From Berberis thunbergii (lineage: Eukaryota > Streptophyta > Magnoliopsida > Ranunculales > Berberidaceae), in assembly GCA_003290165.1 (NCBI GenBank), contig QNQO01008283.1, forward strand, positions 124,001-188,000: a DNA stretch of 64,000 nt, read 5' to 3'. Positions within the stretch are counted from its first letter, which is position 1, and every line of letters starts with the position of its first letter. The notes under the pieces are model-generated. The model made no database searches, was not told where the DNA came from, and saw only the letters and a program-made list of their open reading frames with translations. The translations under genes and the position numbers were made by a program. Of this stretch, positions 1-11,577 are shown one piece after another.

Positions 1-1066
1 TGCTAACCAACTCTTAATGGCTATCACAAACTCCTTATCACTTCGGCTAACAATATTTCATTTACATATGATACCAAGATCACAAAATTGTCATTGGATA
101 TTTAACATATACGTAGTGGTCCTCATTAGTCATGTTAAAATCAAATGAGATTCAGGATTGATGAAAATATATTTACCACTATTTGGAAGACTATTTTAGA
201 CCATAAATTGATCTTAAAAGCCTACACACTTTGTGTTTTTCGCTTTCTTTTATGAAACCTATAGGTTGTTCCATATAGATTTCCTCTTACAATTCTCAAT
301 TGAGAAAAACAATTTTACATCCATTTGATGTAAATCAAGATCCATGTTTGCCACTATAGCCAAAATAAGGCGAATAGTGGTAAATCTCACAACTTGAGAA
401 AATATTTCTTCGTAATTAGTTATCTCTTGTTGAGTATACCCCTTAGGTATAAGCCGAGCTTTATATCTTTTAATTATTTTGTCAACCTTATGCTTAATCT
501 TGAGAACCCATTTGTTCTCAATTATTTTCTGTCCATTTGGAAGATCAACCAATTGCCAAACTCGGTTAGATCTCTTTGACTCCATTTCTTTTCCCATTGT
601 TTTATCAATTGTTCCTTTGCGGAGCATATATGACAACCTCCCCAAAAATTTTCTGTTCCATCTCGATAGGGAATATTTCAACGACTACTACGTACACTTG
701 TGGGGCTATAAGAAAAGTCTCACCCTTGATTTCAAAATAACGATAGGGAATATTTCAACGACTACTACGTTGTAGTTGATTTTTTTGTGAAACAAATTCA
801 CTATTATTTTCTTGGCTCCATCTCGAATCAGATGATCTGGTTGAATTATCTAATGAATTCACCAATTGGTTTTGCGTAAGCACTTTATTTTAATCTGTCG
901 TTTCGAAGAGAGTTAAATCACGATTTAACTTGCCCCTGCTTGGAAATTTCGTTTCAAGAAACATAACATCTCGTGATTCAAATTCAGTTACACTACCACT
1001 TGCTTAATCCTCGATAAATACATATCCTTTAGAGTGTTCAAAGTATCTTATAAATAAGCTCTTCCA
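1..1066 (-). pseudogene. Ty1/copia pol fragment (integrase tail to RT)
   Basis: Read on the minus strand, 1066 to about 940 encodes the stretch linking integrase to reverse transcriptase (EHSKGYVFIED, then ESRDVMFLE). Bases 681-259 encode the RT start, with NKWVLKIKHK, RYKARLIPKGYTQ and HQMDVKLFF. These are standard Copia landmarks in the usual order. Stops and frame breaks interrupt the frame and no LTR is visible, so this is a dead fragment. It ends abruptly at the edge of the Tat-1 element. Family certain; lineage not assigned. Confidence 0.85.
664..770. repeat. 30-bp direct repeat inside the Copia fragment
   Basis: Bases 664-693 and 741-770 are the same 30-base sequence (starts CGATAGGGAATATTTCAACG). 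They are 47 bp apart and lie between the integrase tail and RT of the Copia remnant, so the copy has suffered a local duplication. Confidence 0.9.
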
Positions 1067-1139
1067 CCCAGTGCAAGGCCAAAAAACGGTAGAGACATCT
1101 TTTTCGAGCGGTACAGGGGCAATAAGCTCTTCCACCCAG
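1053..1139. repeat. 19-bp direct repeat at the Copia/Tat-1 junction
   Basis: AATAAGCTCTTCCACCCAG occurs at 1053-1071 and again at 1121-1139, exactly where Copia coding sequence stops and Tat-1 sequence begins. The 49 bp between are not obviously either element. Such short duplications are typical of break repair with template switching, which would explain how Tat-1 lost its 5' part. Confidence 0.85.
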
Positions 1140-1330
1140 CGAGTAAAAAAGGCCATGGTAAGCGAGAACACACTCCCCGACATTTCCTCGGCGCGGAGAT
1201 CCGCCCCTCTGCAAGGTTTACTATTCAGTAACCTATGTAACGCCTTGACAGTCCGCCGAATGATCCGCGAGAGCAACCCGAATTCACTTCAAGGCCAGGA
1301 TCAATTTCTCCATGTCAACAGTTAGTTTGC

Positions 1331-2274
1331 TTTAAGTTTCCCTTTCCATAGTCAATATTGAGTTTGAGTTCTTAAAAAGACTTATGTGATTTTCAATCAT
1401 TTACGAAATAAAGGAATAACTACGAAAAACAAATTCTAATGATTATTATAAAGATGTAACAAGCACCTTGAGGCAGATACAAAAGGCTACATATTATGAA
1501 CGCCCTAAGGCAGATACAAAGACTGAGCACCATAAGTGTTTGAATACAACTCGAACTAAACTAAAAGACTCGCTTAGACAGTTCTGTTACGGACAACATC
1601 CAATGAAAACTTGCAAACGCTCCGATGCTAGCAATCTGCAAGTAACATCAAAGATAAGAGAATGGGATACGCTCGACACCTTCCCAAGATAAAGATGAAG
1701 TGGCAAAAGAGATTGAAAGATTGTGCAGTCAAATTGCTTCGTCAAATCACCCCAGAAAAAGTCTTGTACTACAGCATTGTAGAACTCACAACAGGCTGCT
1801 GATTTCCTCAAGAGACATCGCACCCCCTTATAATTTCCTCAAATAGATTAGAAGAAGGCAAATGAGGATGGCCACAAGCAGCGACGCAGTTACGGCCTCA
1901 CAATTCTATCAAGAGAGAACACTTTTCCCATATGCGATGGCAGGTGTGACTGACAGATACCACACTTGGAGACATCGCACACCGATTAACACTTCGATCA
2001 GCCATTGGTTAGCAGTGGGATTTGAGCACACGAAGAGAAATACAGTACGGTGTAAGACCAAGGCATCTCTCTTGGGCCAAATCCGTACTACTTCTCCGCA
2101 ACATTAGAAGAAATTACGAGACCTCAGCGGATCAACTACGTGTCCACCCATATCAGGTGACCACGAATAACAACAACTATCTTTATGTCTTATCAGCGCA
2201 AATGTCAGAACATTCGAAGACTCCAAAGACGGAGATTTAGCTTCAGCCTTTGGAAAACCCAAAGCATTTCCTCA
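1331..2274. other. Tat-1 3' untranslated region, left part
   Basis: No gene supported. The stretch aligns by eye with 18850-19760 of Tat-2, sharing for example the TTATGTGATTT and CAGATACAAAAG-like segments. Short ORFs here are not conserved between the two copies. Confidence 0.7.
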
Positions 2275-2279
2275 GCCTT
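2275..2279. repeat. Target-site duplication GCCTT (left copy)
   Basis: GCCTT lies directly before the 5' LTR and again at 10108-10112 directly after the 3' LTR. A perfect 5-bp duplication fixes both ends of the Athila-like element and shows it is one insertion event. Confidence 0.95.
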
Positions 2280-3865
2280 TGATAGGGGCATAATTATGCT
2301 ATTTTTAGTACCATATTTCTATATGTATTACTAGCTATTATTTGTTAATTATGGTACTAATTGCTATTTTCATGTTTGTGTAGGTTTCTAATTACAATAC
2401 TTTAAAATAAAAGCAAATTGGCAATTTAGGAATACTAATTGCACAAGGACTTCACACCAACAAGGACTTCAAACCAACAAGGAAACCACACAAGCAAGAA
2501 AACCACAGAAAGAAGAAAACAAGAATAAAAAGGGGACATACCTGGCTTTGAGAGAGGATCCATTGACCCATCCAGTAGAGCATCCCATCCGCCGCCTCCA
2601 TCATCTCCTTTTCCTCCCTGATCATCCTCGCACGAAAACCCTCACCCCGGGTCTCTCTCTCTCACTGTCCCTTATCGCAATCTCATCAGAACCACCTCGC
2701 CAGTAGCCACAGTCTCTCTCGTTGTCCCTTGTCTTCGCTATCTTCACCGTCCGCATCTCCTTCTCACCTGATCTCTCTCTTAGCTGATCGTCGTCCCTCC
2801 ATCGCCTGCTTCATCTCTCGCAATCTCTCGTCATCCACACAACCGAAGCAGCGATTGAAGAAGGGAGCTAAGGAGGCAGAGAACGAACAGCTCGCGAAGT
2901 GAGCAAGGAGGGTGAAGGATAATTTTGCGCTATTCGCACCCACTTCTGCTCAATACCACCACAAAACAGTGTTTTGTTTTCATCTCTAAACATCTATTTC
3001 TCTTAATTTTAGTTTGATTATTGATTATGGATTACTGTTTAAACATAATTAATATGTCTAGCTAAACTCCTCTTAGTTAGGGGTGGATTCGAAACCCCGA
3101 ACATGTGCTTTATAAATTAATTGAATTTAATCTTTCTTGCTATTAGTGATTGTGTTTTGCTTAACTGCTTTATAGAGAACTTTTCCTTTTATGTTTGTTA
3201 AGGTGGCCAACTTAGTAAGCATGCTAGGATCTGGGGCTAGAGTATAGGAGAATTTCACCTAATTGTTATGATTCTGTACTCACAAGTAGTAAATACCAAG
3301 GAACGTTGGTAAGGTTAAGTCAAAACCTAGGCAAGAACAAGATGTTGATCATACTTGTGATTACCTAGTCAGTGTTCATATTTTCCACAAAACTTAATGA
3401 TCTTAGATTGCTATTTAACTTGCGATTCCTGTTTAGATAGCATGATAAGAATAAGTTGAAAGCGACGCTTAGTTTAATTCAACGAACTTGGGAAAATAAT
3501 AAGATTAATGCAGTGCGGTCACGGTTAGTCTTGAGCATTGTTTCTCACGAGTTAGCAAGTGATTATTGAAGATTAATTTATAAGCATATGTTTGGTGTGC
3601 GGAGATAAAACCCTTAGCTAATTTCTCATCTTTGTCATCTCTTTAGTTTATTATCTTTACATTAATTTTCGTAGTTATTTTCATAATTTAATTTAGAAAA
3701 TCCAATCCGCTTTTATTTAATTAATTAGGTTGTTAGTTGTCTTTTAATTATTATTAGTGTAATTAACAAGCCCTCTAATCCCTGGTCTAGAACGATCCCT
3801 ACTTATTCTATACTACAAATCACAAAGCAGGGTATTAAGTTGTGTGCTACTAAAATAGCGCATCA
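2280..3865 (+). repeat. Athila-like 5' LTR
   Basis: 1,586 bp, begins TGATAGGGGC and ends GCGCATCA. Nearly identical to 8540-10107. It carries an extra ~18 bp caused by a repeated ACCAACAAGGA-type unit near 2457-2485. A pyrimidine-rich CTCTCTCT section lies around 2640-2830. Confidence 0.95.
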
Positions 3866-3870
3866 ATTTT

Positions 3871-3887
3871 TGGGGCCGTTGCCGGGG
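3871..3887 (+). other. Primer-binding site, tRNA-Asp type
   Basis: TGGGGCCGTTGCCGGGG begins five bases after the 5' LTR. It matches the complement of the 3' end of plant tRNA-Asp(GTC), TGGCGCCGTTGCCGGGG as I recall it, with one mismatch. tRNA-Asp priming is usual for Athila elements. Confidence 0.85.
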
Positions 3888-3984
3888 ATTAGAAAAGTTG
3901 TTGATTACTTAATTAGTTTTTTTTATTTATTTATATTTTATTGATTTTTTCTTTCTTTATTTTTTTTTTCTCAGGTACCAGTTC

Positions 3985-6686
3985 ATGCACAATAAGAGAT
4001 CCAGCGAAAATTTAGTAGAATACGATTCGGAGCCTGAGAAAACATTTAGAAGACGAAGAAGAGAAACAAAAGAACTACAAACATCTGGCTTTGAATCTGA
4101 ATCTGAAGAGTTCGACATGGGAGATAATAGATTTATTAAAGAACTTTCGGCATCCACCTTGGACAATGCGGCACCCTTGTGCATTCAGTACCCATTAGCC
4201 GCGCAGGGCAAGACTGAGTCATTTGAGCTGAAATCTAGCCTACTTCATCATATTCCGAAGTATCATGGTCTTTCCATGGAGGATCCAAATAAACATTTAA
4301 AGGAATTTGAAATAGTATGCTCCAGTATGACTCCAATAAATGTGGATGAAAACATTCTAAAGTTGAGAGCATTCCCCTTTTCTCTGACTGATAGGGCTAA
4401 GGATTGGCTCTATGAACTACCTTCCGGAACAGTATATTCTTGGGAAAGCATGAAGAAGGTGTTTTTAGAGAAATTCTTCCTAACTTCCAAAATTATCTTA
4501 TTGAGGAAGAAAATCAGTGGCATACAACAAGGTCCAGGAGAATCATATCCGGCTTACTATGAGCGCTTCAAAACTCTCATAGCATCATGCCCGCAACATC
4601 AAATGAAGGAGGAACTCCTGATTCAATACTTTATGAGGGATTGCTTCCTTTTGAGCGACAGATGTTAGATGCAGCGGCAGGAGGAGCTTTGGTTGATAAA
4701 ACTCCAACAGCAGCAAAAACTTTGATTGCAAACCGAGCCTTAAATGCCCAGCAGTATGAAGGAATTGGAGAGCCTTCACGCCAAGTCAATGAGGTAAGTA
4801 CCAATTCTAGTTTGGAAGCTCAAATGGCTAATCTTACCTCACTTGTGACTCAAGCCCTAGGGAAGCCGAATATGCTAGGAGTTGCACAGGTTTGTGGCGT
4901 GTGTACAAAGCCAGGACATCCTTCTGATCAATGTCCTCAACTGATTGAGAATGGCGGTTGGGAGAATGTCAATGCAATAGGTTTTCAGGGGCAAAATCAC
5001 TATAGAAGTAATCCTTATTCGAACACTTACAATGAAGGTTGGAGAAATCGCCCAAATTTTGGATGGAGAAATTCAAAACAACCTCAACAACAGACTTCGA
5101 ATCGACCACCCCCTGGTTTCTTTCAAGGACCACCTGAACCACCTCAGTACAATTCAGGTATGCCGCTTAATTATGATGAGATACTGAAATCATTAACTAT
5201 TTCTCAGCAGAATCAAGCAAAAGATATAGCAGATTTGAAGCTACAGATGGGACAAATAGCTGAGTTTATTGGACAAATTCGTGAGCAAGGAAAACTTCCT
5301 AGTTCTACCACTCCAAATCCAAAGGGCAGGTTTGAAACTGCAAAAACAATTACATTGAGGAGTGGTAGGCAGATTGAGAATGAGCCAATCGTCCCTAAAC
5401 AGAGTCAAAATAAGAAAACTGAGTTACAGAAGGATGATCCATCCAGCATTGAAACACCAGAACCCCAAGGTAAGAAGGTGAGTATTCCAAATTCAGTTTC
5501 TGCTAATCTTGTTCCACCTTTTGTGCCTTTTCCAGGTAGGTTTGCCAAATCTAGGAAAGATGAACGGGATAAGGAAATTTTAGACACCTTCCGAAAAGTC
5601 CAAGTCAATATTCCTCTTCTTGATGCTATTAAGCAAGTGCCTAAGTATGCAAAATTTTTGAAGGAGCTTTGCACAACAAAGAGACGTCTTCGAGACGGAG
5701 AGGTAGTTAAAGTAAGTGAGAATGTCTCCGCAGTTCTTCAAAGGAAATTGCCACCGAAGTGTAAGGATCCAGGTAGTTTCACTATCCCTTGTGTTATCGG
5801 TAATACTAAAATTGAAAATGCAATGTTAGACTTAGGTGCTTCAATTAATGTTATGCCGTATTCTATTTATCAATCTATGAATCTTGGGAAGTTAAAAAAT
5901 GATGGTGTTATTATTCAATTGGCTGACCGTTCTAATGCATATCCTCGAGGTTTGTTGGAAGATGTGTTAGTGCAGGTTAACCATTTGATATTCCTAGCAG
6001 ATTTCTATGTGCTTGAGATGGAAGATTCGGAATTTTCAGCACCTTTGCCTCTTCTTTTAGGGCGCCCCTTCATGAAAACTGCGAAGACAAATATTGATGT
6101 ACATGCGGGGAAACTGACCATGGAATTTGATGGTGATGTGATTGGCTTCAACATCTTTGAAGCCACGAGATATCCTGATAAAAATCATTCTTGTTTTTCT
6201 ATTAATGTGAAGGACAATTTGGCCCAGAAATTGTCAGACCTCAAAAATGAGGATGAACTTGAGACCAACATCACTAATGCCGTTGGATATGAGAGCAATG
6301 GAGTTCCCTATGACACAAAGAAGCGAAAGAAATTTCAGTTGAATGAGCTTGAAAAGATTCAGGATGAGGCTTATGATAGTAAAAGCAATTATAAGGAGAA
6401 CACTATAGTTTTTCATGATCAGATGATCCATGGAAATACTTTTGTCATTGGAATGATAGTCTTGCTTTTCCAATCATGTCTTAGAACTGGTAAGTTACGT
6501 TCTGAATGGGTTGGTCCTTTTATTGTTACTAATGTTTTTCCTCATGGTGTTATACAGATTAAGAGTGTCACAACCGGAAAGGAGTTTAAAGTGAAACATC
6601 ATCGACTTAAGCCCTATTATGAGTCATTTGTGGAGCATGACGTGGAGGACGTATCACTCCATGTTCCCACTTATTCTGAGGATTAA
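3985..6686 (+). pseudogene. gag-protease-integrase C-terminus polyprotein with one frameshift
   Basis: The first frame (3985-4668) carries the gag N-terminus and the retrotransposon-gag core from about 4280. The reading passes to another frame near 4628-4633, where a T-run looks one base short; the second frame is open to 6686. It has a zinc knuckle CGVCTKPGHPSDQC (CX2CX4HX4C, about 4893-4934), then an aspartic protease whose active site reads DLGAS (about 5829), with the LLGRPF motif near 6055. At about 6322 the frame enters an integrase C-terminal domain (GKLRSEWVGPFIV, HHRLKPYYE) without any RT, RNase H or integrase catalytic residues. The protease-to-integrase join is in frame, so the deletion was clean. 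The gag frameshift prevents a full product from this copy unless ribosomes shift. Confidence 0.9.
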
Positions 6687-8524
6687 TTGGAGATACCGTC
6701 AGGTTGCACGACGTTAAGACAAGCGCTTTTTGGGAGGCAACCCAATCAGATTTGCTTTCTTTATCATTTTAATTTATTTTTGTTATTTTTGCTTTTGTTT
6801 GTTAGTAGTTTGTTTATTTCGCGTTTAAATCTTTCATTGCATGTGCTATAATCTATTAACATTGAGGACAATGTTAGATTTAAGTGTGGGGGAACAAAAC
6901 ATTGTTTTATTTTGCAACATTATTTATAAAAAAAATAAAAATATATTGGTTTTTATTTTCTTTGTTGGTATTAGTGTCATAAAATAAAAAAATAAATAAA
7001 AAAATAAAAAATAAAAAATAAAAAATTATATTTGTTTTGAGTCTTAGGATACTTTCCAACACAATGATGAGATTTGGTTTTTAATTGCATGACTTTAAGA
7101 TGATTTATAAACATGATTCAAGATCTAATATTATTCTTTGGTTAATGCTTATTTATGGTTATCATATGCAAATTCACATGTAATCAACTTAGTAATTGGT
7201 ACTCGTAGCATGCTTAGTTAAATTTAACTCATTCTAACCCATATGTGAGTTTTGAGCCTATTGTTCCTTTGATTTTGAGAGTTTTTAGTTAGGTCATCTT
7301 TTATTTCTTTTGTCAATAATAATTCGTTGCATGATCTCTATTTTGTTTGCTTTGGTTGCTACCTGGATTGCTTTCAAAATTAAGAATTAAATACTAGAAC
7401 TTGTATTAATTTCGTTCAAGGCATCATATTGAATTGCATGACATGCTTGACATGATAAAGGCACCTAGTTTCCACCATTGCCAAATAAGCCCGATCCATA
7501 ATATTTTTCCTTTAGGTTAATCCCATTGAGCCTGTTATTAAGCCTTTTATTTCATTACCCTCATTCTCTATCCTAATAAAACGAGTGGAGCATAATTTGA
7601 TTTGCAGATACTTTATTATGGTTCAAGGTATGTTGAAAAGCAAGTGTGGGGGAAGACCCTTGTGGTAGACAGTTCAAAAAAAAAAAAAAAAAAAAAAAAG
7701 AGAAGAAGTTACAAAAGGGATACAAGTCCTTATCTTTGTCCATTCAGTATTACAGTACCATACAGATAGTTCAATTCTTTTTTAAGTAGATACAAAATAA
7801 TTGCTGAAACTCTTCATTATCAATGGGCTACCTCGTCATTTTCCCACTTATGTCTTGAACCATATGATTCTTTGCTAATGTCTCTAATCTTATTGCATGC
7901 TTTCACAATTTCTTCAAGCCCTTTGAAAACTTCATATCCGTTCTTTCTCTTCCCTTGACCCCTGGCCCCATTACAACCTGAATTAAGACCTTTTGATTGA
8001 GTGTATCTTGCAATGTCACGATGTGGAGATTCGAATGAGGTATGAGCATATGGTGTCACTAGTTCTTGCATTCAAGTAGTAGCATTCCTTCCATGAGATC
8101 ATATAACTATAAAAAAAAAAAAAAAAAGTCAGAAAATGCCATTCTTTCTTGTTATATCATATGTGAGCTATTTGTTTCCCTTTCACATCAATTCTCTCAC
8201 ATATAGCTAGAATAGGAAGAGTGATTTTACCAAACAATCAGTGAAAAAGAAAAGAGTGCATTCAGTGAGATTTTTGGGTTAATTCTTCTTGGCACGCGCT
8301 TGAGTTTCACAGTCACTTGGATTGATTTAATTGTAAATTTTTATATCATTGCTATGAACGTGTATTAATTTTCGAATGATGTGGATTTAATCTTGTGTTT
8401 ACAAAGAATCTTAACATGTCATGATCCGTTGAAAATCTCTGAGACAAATGTTGAAAAGTATAGATTGAGTCATTTGAGTCTTTTATTTTTGTTTCTTAGA
8501 TTTGCTCGAGGACTAGCAAAAGAT
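6687..8524 (+). other. Athila-like 3' untranslated region
   Basis: No supported gene. It begins with a TTGGGAGGCAACCCA motif (about 6728-6745) that I associate with the region after pol in Athila-type elements. It contains A/T-rich ATAAAAA runs (6980-7030), homopolymer A tracts (7674-7700 and about 8111-8127) and two internal copies of the polypurine-tract 13-mer AAGTGTGGGGGAA (6882-6894, 7642-7654). An 83-codon minus-strand frame at 7820-8071 has no recognisable motif. No env-like frame is seen. Confidence 0.75.
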
Positions 8525-8539
8525 AAGTGTGGGGGAATT
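8525..8539 (+). other. Polypurine tract of the Athila-like element
   Basis: AAGTGTGGGGGAATT directly precedes the 3' LTR start TGATAGG. Position and composition are those of the plus-strand primer of gypsy elements. Confidence 0.9.
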
Positions 8540-10107
8540 TGATAGGGGCATAATTATGCTATTTTTAGTACCATATTTCTATATGTATTACTAGCTATTA
8601 TTTGTTAATTATGGTACTAATTGCTATTTTCATGTTTTTGTAGGTTTCCAATTACAATACTTTAAAATAGAAGCAAATTGGCAATTTAGGAATACTAATT
8701 GCACAAGGACTTCACACCAACAAAGAAACCACACAAGCAAGGAAACCATAGAAAGAAGAAAACAAGAATAAAAAGGGGACATACCTGGCTTTGAGAGAGG
8801 ATCCATTGACCCATCCAGTAGAGCATCCCATCCACCGCCTCCATCATCTCCTTTTCCTCCCTGATCATCCTCGCACGAAAACCCTCACCCCAGTTCTCTC
8901 TCTCTCACTGTCCCTTATCGTAATCTCATCAGAACCACCTCGCCAGTAGCCACAGTCTCTCTTGTTGTCCCCTGTCTTCGCTATCTTCACCGTCCGCATC
9001 TCCTTCTCACCTGATCTCTCTCTTAGCTGATCGTCGTCCCTCCATCGCCTGCTTCATCTCTCGCAATCTCTCGTCATCCACACAACCGAAGCAGCGATTG
9101 AAGAAGGGAGCTAAGGAGGCAGAGAACGAACAGCTCGCGAAGTGAGCAAGGAGGGTGAAGGATAATTTCGCGCTATTCGCACCCACTTCTGCTCAATACC
9201 ACCACAAAACAGTGTTTTGTTTTCATCTCTAAACATCTATTTCTCTTAATTTTAGTTTGATTATTGATTATGGATTACTGTTTAAACATAATTAATATGT
9301 CTAGCTAAACTCCTCTTAGTTAGGGGTGGATTCGAAACCCCGAACATGTGCTTTATAAATTAATTGAATTTAATCTTTCTTGCTATTAGTGATTGTGTTT
9401 GCTTAACTGCTTTATAGAGAACTTTTCCTTTTATGTTTGTTAAGGTGGCCAACTTAGTAAGCATGCTAGGATCTGGGGCTAGAGTATAGGAGAATTTCAC
9501 CTAATTGTTATGATTCTGTACTCACAAGTAGTAAATACCAAGGAACGTTGGTAAGGTTAAGTCAAAACCTAGGCAAGAACAAGATGCTGATCATACTTGT
9601 GATTACCTAGTCAGTGTTCATATTTTCCACAAAACTTAATGATCTTAGATTGCTATTTAACTTGCGATTCCTGTTTAGATAGCATGATAAGAATAAGTTG
9701 AAAGCGACGCTTAGTTTAATTCAACGAACTTGGGAAAATAATAAGATTAATGCAGTGCGGTCACGGTTAGTCTTGAGCATTGTCTCTCACGAGTTAGCAA
9801 GTGATTATTGAAGATTAATTTATAAGCATATGTTTGGTGTGCGGAGATAAAACCCTTAGCTAATTTCTCATCTTTGTCATCTCTTTAGTTTATTATCTTT
9901 ACATTAATTTTCGTAGTTATTTTCATAATTTAATTTAGAAAATCCAATCCGCTTTTATTTAATTAATTAGGTTGTTAGTTGTCTTTTAATTATTATTAGT
10001 GTAATTAACAAGCCCTCTAATCCCTGGTCTAGAACGATCCCTACTTATTCTATACTACAAATCACAAAGCAGAGTATTAAGTTGTGTGCTACTAAAATAG
10101 CGCATCA
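8540..10107 (+). repeat. Athila-like 3' LTR
   Basis: 1,568 bp, TGATAGGGGC to GCGCATCA, followed at once by the TSD GCCTT (10108-10112). Differs from the 5' LTR by scattered substitutions and a missing ~18-bp repeat unit. Confidence 0.95.
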
Positions 10108-10112
10108 GCCTT

Positions 10113-11016
10113 TGAAAAACCAAAATCATATTCTTCAAGCAAGGACATTACAGAAGATAAGCTCTATGAAAGATAGTACCTACAATGATTGAAAAACACC
10201 ATTATATAGACATGATGGTTCACTAAGCGGGCACTCAAGCATTAATTGCCAAGCATTGAATTCCATATAGGAAACTGGAAGACGATAGTTCCTAAGGAAA
10301 TTGCATAGACCTCGTCAATCAATTAATGGCATTGCACGCAACCCCATCAATTGAAGCGGAGTAAACGATACGCAACCGTCACAAATCTACGTCATACACA
10401 CAACGCACCGTGCAGTAAACCCTAGCCCTTCCTCTGCGGTACCATGGGCTCAACCTATTATTCAAACAACACTCTGTCGCATGCTTTGCACAACACTAGA
10501 GATCCTAGTCAACCCTGACATACGGATTGTACTTACAGACCACTAGCTGATTTAAGGTAGCTTCGTCCACCCATGCACAGGTAGATAGACTAGGTTACAA
10601 TGCCCCCTAGTAGGCATAACCTCCTTTTAAACAAGGCAAGCTTAGTCGGCCAAAGCTAATGACAACAGTTTCTAGTTCAACCCGATATCTAGTCCGCTTA
10701 GCACGGGCATTGACGGTTTAGGAAGTGAAAGTCTAATCAGTGCTATCACGCCTGGTGATGACGACTCGCCAGGGATCATTGCCCCCTTCGCAGTCAATGA
10801 TCGCCGAACCTAATCAGGTAAGCCTAGCTGGTGACAACATCCTCTGGTTCAACCCGATACCTAGTTCTCTTAGCGTGGGCATTGCAAATTTAGGAAGTGG
10901 GATTCTAATTAGCACTATCACGCCTGGTGACGGCAACTTGCCAGGGATCATTGCCCCTTTCGCGGTAGGCAAGCCTAGCTGGTGACAACTAGCAACGAAA
11001 GCTTATGATCAAAACC
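10113..11016. other. Tat-1 3' untranslated region, right part, with ~180-bp repeats
   Basis: Non-coding and continuous with Tat-2 19760-20520. Around 10620-10985 a ~180-bp unit occurs about twice. Its marks are CACGCCTGGTGA, GCCAGGGATCATTGCCCC and AAGCCTAGCTGGTGACAAC; a shortened version is at 20300-20500 in Tat-2. Confidence 0.7.
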
Positions 11017-11391
11017 TTGACTTGTAGCCTCCACTGGGAAGGTGTAGATAGTCTAGAAGGTGGAAGCCTAGTCAATGCTGAACGGATTCGGATGTCTTGC
11101 CACGAGACCATTGCTTTTTAGCGTGGCCGCCAAATCACAAAACCTGGACTTGTAGCCCCAACTGTGAGGGTGTAGATAGTCTAGAAGGTGGGAGCCTAGT
11201 CAGTCCCAAACATATTTCGATGGCTCGCCACGGGACCACTGCTATTCAGCGTGGCCACCAAATCACCAAACATGGACTTGTAGCCCACGTTGCAAGGGTG
11301 TAGATAGTCTAAAAGGTGGGCGCCCAATCAGCCACGACCTGATTCCGATGGTTTTCTATGGGACCACTACTTGTAGCCCACTTGCAGCCAG
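11017..11391 (+). repeat. ~128-bp tandem repeat, about 3 copies (Tat-1)
   Basis: Units start near 11017, 11148 and 11276, each with GACTTGTAGCC, GGTGTAGATAGTCTA, AAGGTGGGAGCCTAGTCA and GCGTGGCC. The homologous place in Tat-2 carries about six units, so copy number differs between elements. Tat-lineage elements are known to hold tandem repeats between the coding region and 3' LTR that can seed satellites. Confidence 0.85.
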
Positions 11392-11577
11392 ACTGTTCTT
11401 CACGACACTAAGTTAATGCCACCCCAATTCAAGCTGGTTCTCGACCTTCCTCGCTTCTAGAGCATAAAACTCCACATCGAATTCCAATTGTTGTTTCTCA
11501 CCAGCCCAGTCGACTTTTTTCGAAGCACTCTCTTCAGCGAAAGACAATACTTCAGAACTCGCCTTAGCCGCAACTTC

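Larger units (their letters stand above)
2280..10107 (+). mobile_element. Athila-like Ty3/gypsy element lacking RT, RNase H and integrase core
   Basis: A complete insertion of 7,828 bp with 5' LTR, primer-binding site, gag, protease, an integrase C-terminal piece, a long 3' untranslated region, polypurine tract and 3' LTR, flanked by a 5-bp TSD. The gag (LRAFPFSLTDRAKDWL) and protease (DLGASINVMPYS) are of the Ogre/Tat/Athila clade, and the primer site fits tRNA-Asp as in Athila. No RT, RNase H or catalytic integrase segment is present. The two LTRs differ by roughly 15 substitutions plus small indels by my reading, so the insertion is comparatively young. It must depend on a relative for movement. 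Confidence 0.93.

Noticed and set aside
7820..8071. Minus-strand 83-codon frame in the Athila-like 3' region
   Set aside because: No recognisable motif, not near an antisense promoter, and the other family copies needed to test conservation are not in the window.
10740..11303. Plus-strand open frames over the Tat-1 repeats
   Set aside because: They follow the ~180-bp and ~128-bp repeats and are not kept in Tat-2.
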